Notes: generated by a model from the letters alone, not told the origin. Positions 23,276 through 32,161 are shown, counted from the stretch's first letter. The stretch: DNA of 38,247 bases from Erythrobacter donghaensis (GCF_001557325.1 NZ_LSJS01000075.1:1-38247); one strand, 5' to 3'. Numbers and translations: made by a program.

Positions 23276-25788
23276 CGGACACGCCGCAGCACAACCGCGC
23301 GCTCGAACTGCATTACGCGCTGCAACCGCTCTATTCCCCGCCGCCGGGTCGGTGGGGCTTTCTGGCGGCGACCAACCACACCGTGGTCGGCACGCGTTTC
23401 ATGCTGACAGCGATAGCGTTCTTCCTGGTGGGCGGCGTGCTCGCCATGCTGATCCGCGCGCAATTGGCGGGGCCGGCGACGCAGTTCCTCGATGCCGAGG
23501 TCTATGCCCAGGTCTTCACCATGCACGGCACGGTGATGATGTTCCTCTTCGCCATTCCCCTGATCGAAGGCTTTGCGCTCTACATGCTGCCCAAGCTGCT
23601 GGGCGCGCGCGACCTTGCATTCCCGCGCCTCAGCGCCTTCGGCTACTGGTGCTATCTGTTCGGCGGGCTGATCCTGCTCGCTGCGCTGCTGGCGGGTGTC
23701 GCGCCCGACAGCGGGTGGTTCATGTACACGCCGCTGTCCTCCAAGCCCTATTCCCCCGGCATCAATGCCGACATCTGGCTGGTGGGGATCACCGTGGTCG
23801 AGGTGTCGGCGGTATGCGCGGCGGTCGAGATCATGGTGACCGTGCTCAAGGTCCGTGCCCCCGGCATGGGGCTGATGCGGATGCCGCTGCTGGCGTGGTA
23901 TCTGTGGGTCACGGCGGCGATGATGCTGGCCGGGTTTCCGCCGCTGATCCTCGGCTCGATCCTGCTGGAGATGGAGCGCGCCTTCGGCCTGCCGTTCTTC
24001 GATCCCACGCGCGGCGGCGACCCCTTGCTGTGGCAGCACCTGTTCTGGCTGTTCGGCCACCCCGAGGTCTACATCATCTTCCTGCCCGCTGCCGGGATCG
24101 TCTCGACCATCCTGCCGGTGTTCTGCGGGCGGCCGATGGCGGGCCACAACTGGATCATCGCCGCTCTGATCGCGCAGGCGCTGCTCAGCTTCGGCCTGTG
24201 GGCGCATCACATGTTCACCACCGGCATCCCGCACCTCAGCCTCGCGGTCTTCTCGGCGGCGAGCCTGCTGGTGGTGATCCCCACCGCGGTGCAGGTCTTC
24301 GCCTGGCTGACGACGCTGCTGAAGGGCCGCCCGGTGATGAGCCTGCCGATGCTGTGGCTGTTCGGGTTCCTGTTCGTGTTCGTCAGCGGCGGGCTGACGG
24401 GGGTGATGGTGGCGGTGGTGCCGTTCGACTGGCAGGTGCACGACACCCATTTCGTGGTCGCGCATCTGCATTACGTGCTGGTCGGCGGCTTCGTGTTTCC
24501 GGTGATCGCGGGGCTGTATTACTGGACGCCGCAATTCACCGGGCGGCGGTCTGACCGGGGGCTCGGCAAGCTCGCGTTCTGGACGGTCTTCGCCGGGTTC
24601 AACCTGACCTTCTTCGTGATGCACTGGACCGGATTGTTCGGGATGCCGCGCCGGGTCTATACCTATGCCGCGGGGCTGGGGTGGGAGGTGCCCAACCTCG
24701 TCTCCTCGATCGGCAGTTTCATTCTGGCGATCGGCTTTGCGCTGATCCTGATCGACATGCTGGTGCAGTGGCGGTTCGCCCCCCATGTGGAGCGCAACCC
24801 CTGGCAGGCCGGAACGCTCGAATGGGCGATGGCGACCCCGGTGACGGCCTACAATTTCGCCAGCCTGCCGCAGGTGACGGCACGCGATCCGCTTGCAGCC
24901 GACCCGGAACTTCCCGCGCATCTCGCCGCCGGGCAGGGCTATCTCGCCGAACCGACAGCGCCGGGGCGGCGCGAGACGCTGGCGGTGACGGCGCTGGAGG
25001 GGGAGCCTGAGCACATCATTATCCTCCCCGCGCCCAGCCTTGTGCCGCTGCTGGCCGCGCTGGCGCTGGTGGGGGCGGCGGTGTGCTTCCTGTTCGGCTT
25101 CTATGCGGGAGCGGTGGCGGGTGCCCTCGCACTGCTTGCCGCCGCCTTGCGGTGGCTGTGGATGACAGGGACGCGCGATGATCCGCGCCCGCTCGACATC
25201 GGCATGGGGCAAAGCCTGCTGCCACACCATGCCGCCGATCAGTCACCGGGCTGGTGGGGCATGGTCTTCACGCTGGTGTTCGACGCGATGCTGCTCGCCT
25301 CGCTGTTGTTCGGCTATGTCTATCTGTTGGCGGTCGCGCCGGTTCGGCCGCCTGTGCTGGTCGATCCTGATCTTGCCGTGGCGGGCCTGATCCTCGCAGG
25401 TCTGGCAGCGCTGGCGGGGGCAGAGGTGGCGGTGCAGGCCAACCGTACGGCGCGCGAGGGGCTGCGCCTCGCGGCCCTGATCGTTGTCGCAATCGGAGGC
25501 GCTGCGGCGGCGAGCGGCTTCGCGCTGATCCCGCTCTGGCTCTCCCCGCCCGCAGGCAGCCATGCCTATGCGGCCTGCGTGTTGGCCCTGTCGCTGTTCG
25601 CCGCGCTCCATGCCGGGCTGGCCGCCGTCGGCGCGATGCTTGTCGCCGCGCAATGCCGGGCGGGCTTTGTCTCGGCGTCCAAAGCCGGCGCGCTGAGAAT
25701 CCTGCGGCTGTGGTGCCGGTTTGTCGGCGCGGCGGGAACGGTTGTCCTTATCGCGACCTACTTGCCGCCCTGGCTGGCACCGGCCTGA
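23272..25788 (+). CDS. ctaD: Cytochrome c oxidase subunit I-III fusion
   Basis: An 838-residue heme-copper oxidase. Residues 20-530 are subunit I: low-spin heme ligands H85 (FTMHGTVMMF) and H400, CuB ligands H263, H312 and H313, the cross-linked Y267 and D-channel E265 in FGHPEVY, and high-spin heme ligand H398 (VVAHLHYVL). These mark an A-type oxidase. Residues 620-835 have subunit III-like helices (WWGMVFTLVFDAMLLASLLFGYVY). The fusion of I and III in one chain is known for some caa3-type oxidases. Start codon overlaps the subunit II stop. The cluster lacks Cox11, SURF1 and heme A synthesis genes, which must be elsewhere. Confidence 0.92.
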   Translation: MTDTPQHNRALELHYALQPLYSPPPGRWGFLAATNHTVVGTRFMLTAIAFFLVGGVLAMLIRAQLAGPATQFLDAEVYAQVFTMHGTVMMFLFAIPLIEGFALYMLPKLLGARDLAFPRLSAFGYWCYLFGGLILLAALLAGVAPDSGWFMYTPLSSKPYSPGINADIWLVGITVVEVSAVCAAVEIMVTVLKVRAPGMGLMRMPLLAWYLWVTAAMMLAGFPPLILGSILLEMERAFGLPFFDPTRGGDPLLWQHLFWLFGHPEVYIIFLPAAGIVSTILPVFCGRPMAGHNWIIAALIAQALLSFGLWAHHMFTTGIPHLSLAVFSAASLLVVIPTAVQVFAWLTTLLKGRPVMSLPMLWLFGFLFVFVSGGLTGVMVAVVPFDWQVHDTHFVVAHLHYVLVGGFVFPVIAGLYYWTPQFTGRRSDRGLGKLAFWTVFAGFNLTFFVMHWTGLFGMPRRVYTYAAGLGWEVPNLVSSIGSFILAIGFALILIDMLVQWRFAPHVERNPWQAGTLEWAMATPVTAYNFASLPQVTARDPLAADPELPAHLAAGQGYLAEPTAPGRRETLAVTALEGEPEHIIILPAPSLVPLLAALALVGAAVCFLFGFYAGAVAGALALLAAALRWLWMTGTRDDPRPLDIGMGQSLLPHHAADQSPGWWGMVFTLVFDAMLLASLLFGYVYLLAVAPVRPPVLVDPDLAVAGLILAGLAALAGAEVAVQANRTAREGLRLAALIVVAIGGAAAASGFALIPLWLSPPAGSHAYAACVLALSLFAALHAGLAAVGAMLVAAQCRAGFVSASKAGALRILRLWCRFVGAAGTVVLIATYLPPWLAPA

Positions 25789-25822
25789 GGCGATGATAGC
25801 AACACCAACCCGGGAGCACCCG

Positions 25823-26461
25823 ATGCCATCCAGTGCCTTGACGATCATGGCGAAAGCCGCCCTGCCGCTCGTCCTGCTGGCAGGCTGCGATGTCGGCACC
25901 AGCCCCTTCGCGACAGCCGATGATGCGCCAGTCGAATACCGCCCGCAAGAGGCAGGAACGGTGGATCACGCGCTGTGCCTGCTCGGTTTTGCGGCTGTGC
26001 CGGTGCGCAATGTCAGGCCGGGGCACCAGCTTGTCGAAGCGACGATCAACGGCGTGACCGGCGACTTCGTGCTCGATACCGGCGCGAATGTCACGGTCGT
26101 GAATGCAGCGCAGGCCGAACGGTTCGGCCTGTCGGCGGAGGGGGGAGGCGTGCTCGGCTCAGGTCCGGCCCTCTTCTCCGGGGCCTCCGGCACCGCGCGC
26201 CAGGCGCGGGTCGACAGCTTCACGCTCGGCCAGTTCGCCATCCGCCAGCGCCGGGTGCTGATAGCCGATCTTGGCCAACTGCTTGGCGTGCTGGGACAGG
26301 CCTCAGGGCGCGAGGTTTCGGGCATAATCGGGCAGGACATCCTGGAAGAACACCGCGCCATCATCGATGTGCCGCGCCCGATGCTCTATCTGATGAAGGA
26401 AGACCGCGATCCTTCGCCTGTGCCCGCGGAACGGTGCGAAGCCGCACCGCAAACCAGGTGA
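25823..26461 (+). CDS. Retropepsin-like aspartyl protease family lipoprotein
   Basis: A 212-residue protein with a lipoprotein-like signal (LPLVLLAGC, Cys 22) and a single-domain pepsin-like fold. The catalytic motif is FVLDTGANVTVVN with Asp 85, and a family Gly-rich motif IIGQDILEEHRAIID follows near residue 180. Such enzymes are expected to act as homodimers. The start at 25823 was chosen by the signal peptide and the cgggag site 9 nt upstream. It lies 34 bp after the oxidase gene, possibly in the same transcript. Substrate unknown. Confidence 0.82.
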   Translation: MPSSALTIMAKAALPLVLLAGCDVGTSPFATADDAPVEYRPQEAGTVDHALCLLGFAAVPVRNVRPGHQLVEATINGVTGDFVLDTGANVTVVNAAQAERFGLSAEGGGVLGSGPALFSGASGTARQARVDSFTLGQFAIRQRRVLIADLGQLLGVLGQASGREVSGIIGQDILEEHRAIIDVPRPMLYLMKEDRDPSPVPAERCEAAPQTR

Positions 26462-26814
26462 AGGCTTTACCCAGAGTCGTTCCCATAGGCCGGAGCAGCG
26501 GCCGGGCGGATCTGTCGGACCGCCGAATATGCCGCGACGCGCTGTTTCTGAGCACTCGGCTCCTCGTCAGCGCCGAGGAGCCGACCTACCAGCGCTGGGA
26601 CGAAGCGGTTGATTGCAAGCGAAATGTTGAATGACTGCTTCTGCCCTGAGCCGACAAGGCGCATTCATTCGCGAGCCTCGGCATAGTCACAGCTAGGGGG
26701 CCTGTTCCTGATCGGCGAGTCTTGGCCAGCGCTTGGATTGCGCCGCAAGCCTGTTCTCCAGGAACATTCCCCAGCGGTGTCCGGATAGGGACGATAGGCC
26801 ACAGGGCTGCTCGA
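26462..26814. other. Intergenic region with no recognised gene
   Basis: About 350 bp between the convergent aspartyl protease and DoxX genes. Short frames on both strands have no family similarity I can name. ggctcctcg...cgaggagcc (26560-26583) can form a 9-bp hairpin with a short loop, a possible bidirectional stop. The rest may be decayed DNA. Confidence 0.4.
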
Positions 26815-27297
26815 CTAGCGGAAAACCAGCTGGTCGAGCGCTACCTTGCCGCCGCCCATCGCGATGAGCGGCAACAGCAAGCCAGCCCACGACAGATGGG
26901 TCGGCCAGGCGTCGGGGTAGACGAAGACCTGGATCACCAGCGTCATCGTCAGCAGGGCAAGGGCCGAGAACCGGGTGAAGAGTCCCAGCACCAGCAGAAC
27001 CGAGAACAGGTGTTCGGCCACAGTCGCGGAAACGGCTGCAAACTCGGGCGGGATCAAGGGCAGGGCGTATTCGAACCGGAACAGTTCGTAGGTGCTTTCC
27101 GGAATGGTGAACCACCCCTCCACCTTGGTGCGGGCCGACTGGTAGAAGATCGCGGCGATCCCCAGCCGCTGAACCAGCAGCAACAAGGAAAGCGGAAGCA
27201 AAGTGCCGAGCGTGGCCTGGAACTTCGCGATCGGATTGTCCGGCATGGCCGGAGTAGCGCCGGAGTTTGGTGCGGCATCGGTCATCGCGGGGTGCAT
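26815..27297 (-). CDS. bufD: DoxX family protein of the bufferin operon (BufD)
   Basis: A 160-residue membrane protein with four helices. [21 protein letters not shown] holds the DoxX motif, [22 protein letters not shown] is the central pair, and [16 protein letters not shown] follows. It is the last gene of a four-gene set DUF2282-DUF692-DUF2063-DoxX. In that set the DoxX gene is called bufD and is probably an accessory in bufferin-mediated copper protection, with no proven reaction. An aagga site fits ATG 27297; GTG 27300 directly before is an alternative. It starts 12 bp after the bufC stop. Confidence 0.85.
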   Translation of the reverse strand: MHPAMTDAAPNSGATPAMPDNPIAKFQATLGTLLPLSLLLLVQRLGIAAIFYQSARTKVEGWFTIPESTYELFRFEYALPLIPPEFAAVSATVAEHLFSVLLVLGLFTRFSALALLTMTLVIQVFVYPDAWPTHLSWAGLLLPLIAMGGGKVALDQLVFR

Positions 27298-27309
27298 CAC
27301 TTCATCCTT

Positions 27310-28035
27310 TCAGTTGGCGAGCGCGGCAAAGGCGCCGCAATTGACAAGTCGGCCGAAACCGGCCCCGATATCGGCATCCGGGTAAAGCGAGGCGGCGGCC
27401 TGCGCGGCCGCCCCCAGCGTTTCTCCCATCCGCATCCCGGCGAGCAGGCGGTGGCTGGGGGAATCGAGTTCAAGGCCGCACACCGCGACGCCCGGACGGG
27501 CAAAGATGGCGCCTCCTGATCGCCACTCCGGGGCAAATTCACCCTCCAGCCCCTGCTGATGGGCCAGCCAGATCGCCATGGCCGGCGTCGTGAACCAGCC
27601 GAAGCGCGTGGCCGGATGGGGCTTCAGCCGCAGCGCCAGCAGCCGTTCGGGCGTCAGCGCAGCGAGCGCATCGCCTTCGAGCACGGGCGCATCCGGGGCG
27701 AACAGCGCTTGGCAGTGCAGTTGCTCGCAGCGAGCGACATCAACAAGATAGGGCAGCTCGCGGCTCGCGCCTTGCTGCGCCAGCCAGTCGGGGAATTCCT
27801 GGCCATAGAGCGCCAGGACCGGCCCCTGAGGCGGATTGGCGCGCGCGAAGGCAAGCGCCAGCGCCTCGAAGCTGCGCGGGCCGACGATTTCGCGGGTTAC
27901 CGGGTAATTCGCCGCCAGCGCATCGAGCGCACCGAGCAACACCGTGTTGACATAGACCTGAACGGGTGAGGCGGCGAGCGTCGGCTGCGCCAACTGGTCA
28001 GCAAATTGCCTCTGGAAGGCGGCAAGCTCAGGCAT
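27310..28035 (-). CDS. bufC: DUF2063 protein, partner of the MNIO enzyme (BufC)
   Basis: A 241-residue protein. Residues 1-95 are the DUF2063 domain: LAAFQRQFADQL, VQVYVNTVLLGALDALAANYP and GPRSFEALALAFARANPP are typical. The C-terminal half is a helical DUF2063-associated domain ending in FGRLVNCGAFAALAN. Such proteins bind the RiPP precursor and partner the MNIO enzyme as a recognition subunit. Its ATG lies inside the last codons of bufB (8-bp overlap), a sign of coupled translation and equal amounts of the two subunits. Confidence 0.87.
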   Translation of the reverse strand: MPELAAFQRQFADQLAQPTLAASPVQVYVNTVLLGALDALAANYPVTREIVGPRSFEALALAFARANPPQGPVLALYGQEFPDWLAQQGASRELPYLVDVARCEQLHCQALFAPDAPVLEGDALAALTPERLLALRLKPHPATRFGWFTTPAMAIWLAHQQGLEGEFAPEWRSGGAIFARPGVAVCGLELDSPSHRLLAGMRMGETLGAAAQAAASLYPDADIGAGFGRLVNCGAFAALAN

Positions 28036-28864
28036 CGTCTCTCTCCTCGATCGTGGCGGCCGCGATGGCTTGAGCGGCTCTGTGTTGTTCGCGCAGCAAC
28101 GCGGCGAATGGGGGCACGTCGCGATCCCGTTCGATCAGCACCGGGCGTGGTCCATGTGCGGCGAAGAAGCCTTCGAGCAGCCCCCAGACCGGTTCGCCGA
28201 CGGGGGCATCATGGCTGTCGATCAGCAGATCCAATGCGGCATCGGGACTGTGCCCGGCGATGTGGATCTCGCCCACCGCGGCGCCCGGGAAGGCGGCGAG
28301 ATAGGCATGGGGATCGAACCCGAGATTGGCTGCGCTGACATGGACGTTGTTGAGATCGAGCAGCAGGCCGCAGCCGGTCCTGCGGGCCAGTTCGACCAGA
28401 AATTCGGTCTCGCTCCACTCGTGACCCTCGAGCGCGAGATAATGCGAGGGGTTCTCGATCAGCAGCTGCCGGCCCAGCAGGGACTGCGCGAAATCGATGT
28501 TGCGGCAGACGGTTTCCAGCGCCTCGCTGGTGCGCGGAAAGGGCAGCAGGTCGGGGTAGCTCCGGCCATCCATCCGCGACCAGGCAAGATGTTCGGAAAT
28601 CAGGAACGGCTCGAATCGCCCGATCAGCGCCTTGAACGCGGCGAGATGCTCGACATCGGGCAATTCATGGCCCGCGAGCGACATGCCGACCCCGTGCAGC
28701 GACAGCGGCCGGGCGGCGCGGGCCTCGTCGAGCATGGAAAGGCGGGGGCCGCCTGCGACCATGTAGTTCTCGGCATGGACCTCGAACCACAATCCCGCCG
28801 CCGGCGAGGCCAGGGCCTCGGCGATATGGCTGGCCTTGAGGCCCACGCCGGCGGTCGGAATCAT
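28028..28864 (-). CDS. bufB: DUF692 multinuclear non-heme iron oxidase (MNIO), bufferin maturase BufB
   Basis: A 278-residue TIM-barrel enzyme of the MNIO (DUF692) family, related to MbnB and TglH. Probable iron ligands are spread as in the family: H57 (SLHGVGMSL), H92 (ISEHLAWS), E137 (IENPSHYL), D170 and H175 (LLDLNNVHVSAANLGFD), H201 and H205 (EIHIAGHS), D217/H218 (DSHDAPV) and E245 (LIERDRD). In characterised bufferin systems the MNIO converts precursor cysteines to thiooxazoles. It begins 31 bp after the DUF2282 gene and overlaps bufC, so precursor, maturase and partner are one operon. Confidence 0.92.
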   Translation of the reverse strand: MIPTAGVGLKASHIAEALASPAAGLWFEVHAENYMVAGGPRLSMLDEARAARPLSLHGVGMSLAGHELPDVEHLAAFKALIGRFEPFLISEHLAWSRMDGRSYPDLLPFPRTSEALETVCRNIDFAQSLLGRQLLIENPSHYLALEGHEWSETEFLVELARRTGCGLLLDLNNVHVSAANLGFDPHAYLAAFPGAAVGEIHIAGHSPDAALDLLIDSHDAPVGEPVWGLLEGFFAAHGPRPVLIERDRDVPPFAALLREQHRAAQAIAAATIEERDDA

Positions 28865-28895
28865 GGCCGGTCAACCTGGCCAGGTGGCCGCAGCC

Positions 28896-29174
28896 TCAGC
28901 GGGCCTTGGGGGTCAGCGACCCCGTCCCGTTGGGCGTGCGAATCTTGGTGCAGGTGCCCTTGTCGACGTACTTCCAGGCATTGCCCTGATAGTCGCGGCG
29001 CGAGGTTCCCGCACAGCTGGTGCCGGGACCGGCGGCGCAGTCGTTCTTGCCGGCCTTGGCGATGCCGTAGCACTTTTCCTTGTTGGGCTGGTGCGGCACG
29101 GGGCCCGCGTGGGCCACGCCGCCCAGCAGCATCGCCGCCAGTGCGGTCGCGGCGAGGGTCGTCTGGTTCTTCAT
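28896..29174 (-). CDS. bufA1: DUF2282 bufferin precursor peptide (BufA1)
   Basis: A 92-residue precursor. Residues 1-25 are a signal peptide ([16 protein letters not shown]), a trait that sets bufferins apart from most RiPPs. The core holds four cysteines: [21 protein letters not shown] and KGTCTKI, the family pattern for copper-binding modified peptides. ATG 29174 was preferred because aagga lies 7 nt upstream; ATG 29180 adds two residues. Its role, from the studied Caulobacter systems, is to export a modified peptide that sequesters copper in the periplasm. Modification and metal binding are inferred here, not seen. Confidence 0.9.
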   Translation of the reverse strand: MKNQTTLAATALAAMLLGGVAHAGPVPHQPNKEKCYGIAKAGKNDCAAGPGTSCAGTSRRDYQGNAWKYVDKGTCTKIRTPNGTGSLTPKAR

Positions 29175-29202
29175 GGTCATTTCCTTTCAATAGGTTGCAA
29201 GA

Positions 29203-29261
29203 CCCCTTTCGGGGCGGCGTCCTGTCCTCCGGGGGGATAGGGGCTTGGGACAGGACGCCGC
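29203..29261. promoter_or_regulatory. Perfect 14-bp inverted repeat and GAAA-loop hairpin in front of bufA1
   Basis: gcggcgtcctgtcc (29214-29227) pairs exactly with ggacaggacgccgc (29248-29261) with a 20-nt loop. Immediately downstream in the bufA1 direction, the minus-strand reading ccccgaaagggg (29214-29203) forms a 4-bp stem with a GNRA tetraloop, about 22 nt before the ribosome site. Either the terminator of the cupin gene, an operator, or a leader structure that raises bufA1 mRNA stability. Confidence 0.6.
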
Positions 29262-29312
29262 GGATGCCGGCGCAAGGGTCAGGGCGCCGGCACCGGTTCC
29301 TGGCCTTGACGA

Positions 29313-29768
29313 TCACATCTGGTGGAAGACGTCCGAGCTGAGCAGCACGGCGGGTTCGGTGCCTTCGTTGATCCACCAGTGCGAGATCCCGTCCGCCTCG
29401 CGCGCGATGTCGCCGGCGCGGTGGACGATCGGCACCGCGCAGCTGCTGCGATGTTCGGTGATCTGGCCGCTGATGGTGATGATCAGCGCCGGACGATCCT
29501 TGTGGCCGTGCATCGGGACGATGCCGCCGGGCTGGACGACGAGGCGGCGGGTCCGCAGCAGGCGGCCCTTGACGCCGATTTCATCGCCCAGGTCGATCGA
29601 GCCGATCACGGTGTCGGTCACGTCCTTGGGCATGGTCGGCGCGCCGCGCAGAGCGGTGGCGGCGGGCACTTCCATGCCCTGCGGGCAATCGGCAGCCTGG
29701 GCCGGAGCGGCAAAGGCGAAGGGTGCAGCAAGCACCAGAGCGGAAACGAGTGTCTTCTTGGACATCAT
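29313..29768 (-). CDS. Secreted cupin-domain protein
   Basis: A 151-residue protein with a signal peptide (MMSKKTLVSALVLAAPFAFAAPAQA) and one cupin barrel. Cupin motif 1 is PGGIVPMHGHKDRPALIITISG with two histidines in HGHKDRP; motif 2 is less clear (AGDIAREADGISHWWINEG). Two cysteines (in AADCPQG and SSCAVP) may form a disulfide in the periplasm. It is on the same strand as bufA1 and 139 bp upstream, so it may be co-regulated; a role in copper or redox handling is only a guess. Confidence 0.8.
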   Translation of the reverse strand: MMSKKTLVSALVLAAPFAFAAPAQAADCPQGMEVPAATALRGAPTMPKDVTDTVIGSIDLGDEIGVKGRLLRTRRLVVQPGGIVPMHGHKDRPALIITISGQITEHRSSCAVPIVHRAGDIAREADGISHWWINEGTEPAVLLSSDVFHQM

Positions 29769-30012
29769 GGCAATCCTTGTTCGAGGCGTCTGGCCTCAGG
29801 GAAAACGGGTGGCGAGAGTTTGCCCCTCGACGCTTCCAGTTTCCCCGCGGGGACCGCTCCTTTCCAATCGGATTGCCGCATCGAAGCCATGCCGACCGCG
29901 CATGGAGAGCCGCGCCATAACGGCGCTGCATCGAAGGGCAAACCAATCGGCATTTCAGCTGGCGAGCGGGATTCCGCAGTTTCTGAGGGCCACTTCAATC
30001 GAGGATCGCCTC

Positions 30013-30834
30013 ATGACTTCCCCCCAGACCGCCTCTCACGTCACCACTCCCCGTCCGCTCAAAGGCCAGCTGGCGCTTGTCACGGGTTCGACCAGCGGCA
30101 TCGGGCTCGGCATCGCCCGGGCTCTCGCCGGCGCCGGTGCGAATGTGATCCTCAACGGTTTCGGATCGCCCGACGATATCGCCGCGACGATCGCCTCGCT
30201 CCAGGAACTGGGTGTCACTGTCGAACATGATGCCTCCGACCTCCTGAGCGCCCAGGGCGCCGCGGCGATGGTCGAGGGTGCGATCCAGCGCCACGGCCGG
30301 ATCGACGTTCTGGTCAACAATGCCGGGATCCAGCACGTCAGCCCGATCGAGACTTTTCCGGTCGATCGCTGGGATGCGATCCAGGCGCTGAACCTTGGCG
30401 CGGCGTTCCACACCATCCGGGCCGCTATGCCCGCGATGAAGGCGGCGCGGTCCGGGCGGATCATCAACGTGGCGTCGGCCCACGGGCTGGTCGCGTCCCC
30501 CTACAAGAGCGCATACGTCGCCGCCAAGCACGGCGTGCTCGGCCTCACGAAGACCGTTGCGCTCGAAGCTGCGCGCGAAGGCATCACCTGCAACGCGATC
30601 TGCCCGGGCTATGTCTGGACCCCGCTGGTCGAGCATCAGGTCGCCGACACGGCGAAGGCACGCGGCCTGACCGAAAAGCAGGTGATCGAGGATGTCCTGC
30701 TCGCCGCACAGCCAAGCAAGCGCTTCGCGACGGTCGAGGAAGTCGGCGCGCTGGCGCTGTTCCTTGCGAGCCCTCTGGCCGCGTCGATCAACGGCGCAGC
30801 CATCCCGATCGACGGCGGATGGACCGCGCAGTAA
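30013..30834 (+). CDS. bdhA: D-3-hydroxybutyrate dehydrogenase
   Basis: A 273-residue classical SDR. The cofactor loop is VTGSTSGIGLGIA, NNAG lies near 102, catalytic S155 is in NVASAHG, and Y168/K172 in YKSAYVAAKHG. The stretch GLVASPYKSAYVAAKHG and the CPGYVWTPLVEHQ segment are hallmark D-3-hydroxybutyrate dehydrogenase sequences. It interconverts 3-hydroxybutyrate and acetoacetate with NAD in PHB breakdown. Length is slightly above the typical 260 because of a 15-residue N-terminal addition. The stop is 1 bp from the ndh ATG (30836), and a patatin gene follows; the three form an operon. Confidence 0.9.
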   Translation: MTSPQTASHVTTPRPLKGQLALVTGSTSGIGLGIARALAGAGANVILNGFGSPDDIAATIASLQELGVTVEHDASDLLSAQGAAAMVEGAIQRHGRIDVLVNNAGIQHVSPIETFPVDRWDAIQALNLGAAFHTIRAAMPAMKAARSGRIINVASAHGLVASPYKSAYVAAKHGVLGLTKTVALEAAREGITCNAICPGYVWTPLVEHQVADTAKARGLTEKQVIEDVLLAAQPSKRFATVEEVGALALFLASPLAASINGAAIPIDGGWTAQ

Positions 30835-30835
30835 G

Positions 30836-32161
30836 ATGGTCAGCACCTCTACGCCGAACGGATCGCGCGTGGTTATCATCGGAGCCGGGTTCGGCGGGCT
30901 TGCTGCGGTTCAGGCGCTCGCCAGTGCTCCGGTTGCGATCACCCTGATCGACCAGCGCAACCACCATCTGTTCCAGCCGCTGCTGTATCAGGTCGCCACC
31001 GCCGCGCTGTCGCCGGCGGACATTGCCGGGCCGATCCGCTCGATCCTGGCCGGTCAGGACAATGTGCGCGTGTTGCTCGACACCGTCGTCGGGATCGATC
31101 GTGACCGGCGCGAGGTGCTGCTGGCGAGCGGCAGGCGCGCGGGATATGACTGGCTGATCATCGCGACCGGCGCGCGCCACAGCTATTTCGGGCGCGATGA
31201 ATGGGCGGCCTATGCGCCCGGCATCAAATCGATCGAGGATGCGACCGCCGTGCGGCGCAAGGTGCTGCTGGCGCTGGAACGCGCCGAAAGCGAAGACGAG
31301 CCTGACCGGCGCAAGGCCTTGCTGACCTTTGTGCTTATCGGCGGCGGCCCGACCGGGGTCGAGATGGCCGGCGCGATCGCCGAACTGGCGCATCGATCGG
31401 TCAGCCGCGATTTCCGATCGATCACGCCGCATTGCTCGAAGGTGATCCTCATCAACCGGGGGCCGCGCCTGCTCGAGACCTTTCCCGAGGAGCTTTCCGC
31501 CGCGGCGCTCGCCGATCTCGAGCGGCTTGGCGTGGACGTGCGCCTGTCGACCGAGGTCGATCACATCGACGCCGAGAAAGTGGTTGCCGGAGGGGAGACC
31601 ATCCGCACCCATACGGCAATCTGGGCCGCCGGGGTCGTCGGCTCTCCTGCCGCGCGCTGGATTGGCGCCGAGGCGGACCATGCGGGCCGAGTCAAGGTCG
31701 ACCACACGCTCCACCCGGCAGGCGAGAGCCGCATCTTGGTGATCGGCGATACTGCCAGCTGCACGGGGGCCGACGGCCGGCCATTGCCCGGGATCGCGCC
31801 GGTTGCAAAGCAGCAGGGGCGGTATGCCGCCCGGACGATCATCGCCGAAATCGCAGGTCGGCCGACGCGCCCGTTCCGTTACCGCCACTACGGCAACCTC
31901 GCGACGATCGGACGCAGCCACGCCGTGGCCGATCTGGGCCGCATGAAGCTTCGCGGCATGTCGGCATGGCTGCTGTGGTCGACCGTGCACGTCTACTTTC
32001 TGGTCGGGTTCCGCAGCCGCTTCGTCGTTGGCCTCAATCTGATCTGGAATTACCTTACCTTCGCCCGCCACGCCCGGCTGATCACGGGTGATCTCGATCA
32101 CACCGGTCCGTCCCCAGCCCCGCGCATCACAGATGGAGAAAGCTATGTTCAAGCTGCATGA
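30836..32161 (+). CDS. ndh: Type II NADH dehydrogenase (NDH-2)
   Basis: A 441-residue flavoprotein. It has two Rossmann motifs: VVIIGAGFGGLAAVQAL (FAD, residues 12-28) and FVLIGGGPTGVEMAGAI (NADH, about 162-178), and a FAD-closing VIGDTASC near 302. HHLFQPLLYQVATAALSP is a family hallmark. The C-terminal helices LRGMSAWLLWSTVHVYFLVGF and the following amphipathic stretch attach it to the membrane. It passes electrons from NADH to quinone without pumping protons. It starts immediately after bdhA, so it may re-oxidise the NADH made by hydroxybutyrate oxidation. Confidence 0.9.
   Translation: MVSTSTPNGSRVVIIGAGFGGLAAVQALASAPVAITLIDQRNHHLFQPLLYQVATAALSPADIAGPIRSILAGQDNVRVLLDTVVGIDRDRREVLLASGRRAGYDWLIIATGARHSYFGRDEWAAYAPGIKSIEDATAVRRKVLLALERAESEDEPDRRKALLTFVLIGGGPTGVEMAGAIAELAHRSVSRDFRSITPHCSKVILINRGPRLLETFPEELSAAALADLERLGVDVRLSTEVDHIDAEKVVAGGETIRTHTAIWAAGVVGSPAARWIGAEADHAGRVKVDHTLHPAGESRILVIGDTASCTGADGRPLPGIAPVAKQQGRYAARTIIAEIAGRPTRPFRYRHYGNLATIGRSHAVADLGRMKLRGMSAWLLWSTVHVYFLVGFRSRFVVGLNLIWNYLTFARHARLITGDLDHTGPSPAPRITDGESYVQAA

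Noticed and set aside
23137..25230. A 697-codon minus-strand frame across the oxidase gene.
   Set aside because: His/Gln/Arg-rich shadow of subunit I; every heme and copper ligand is on the plus strand.
26467..26664. A 65-codon minus-strand frame between the aspartyl protease and bufD genes.
   Set aside because: No ribosome site or family match; the flanking genes converge here, so it is most likely non-coding.
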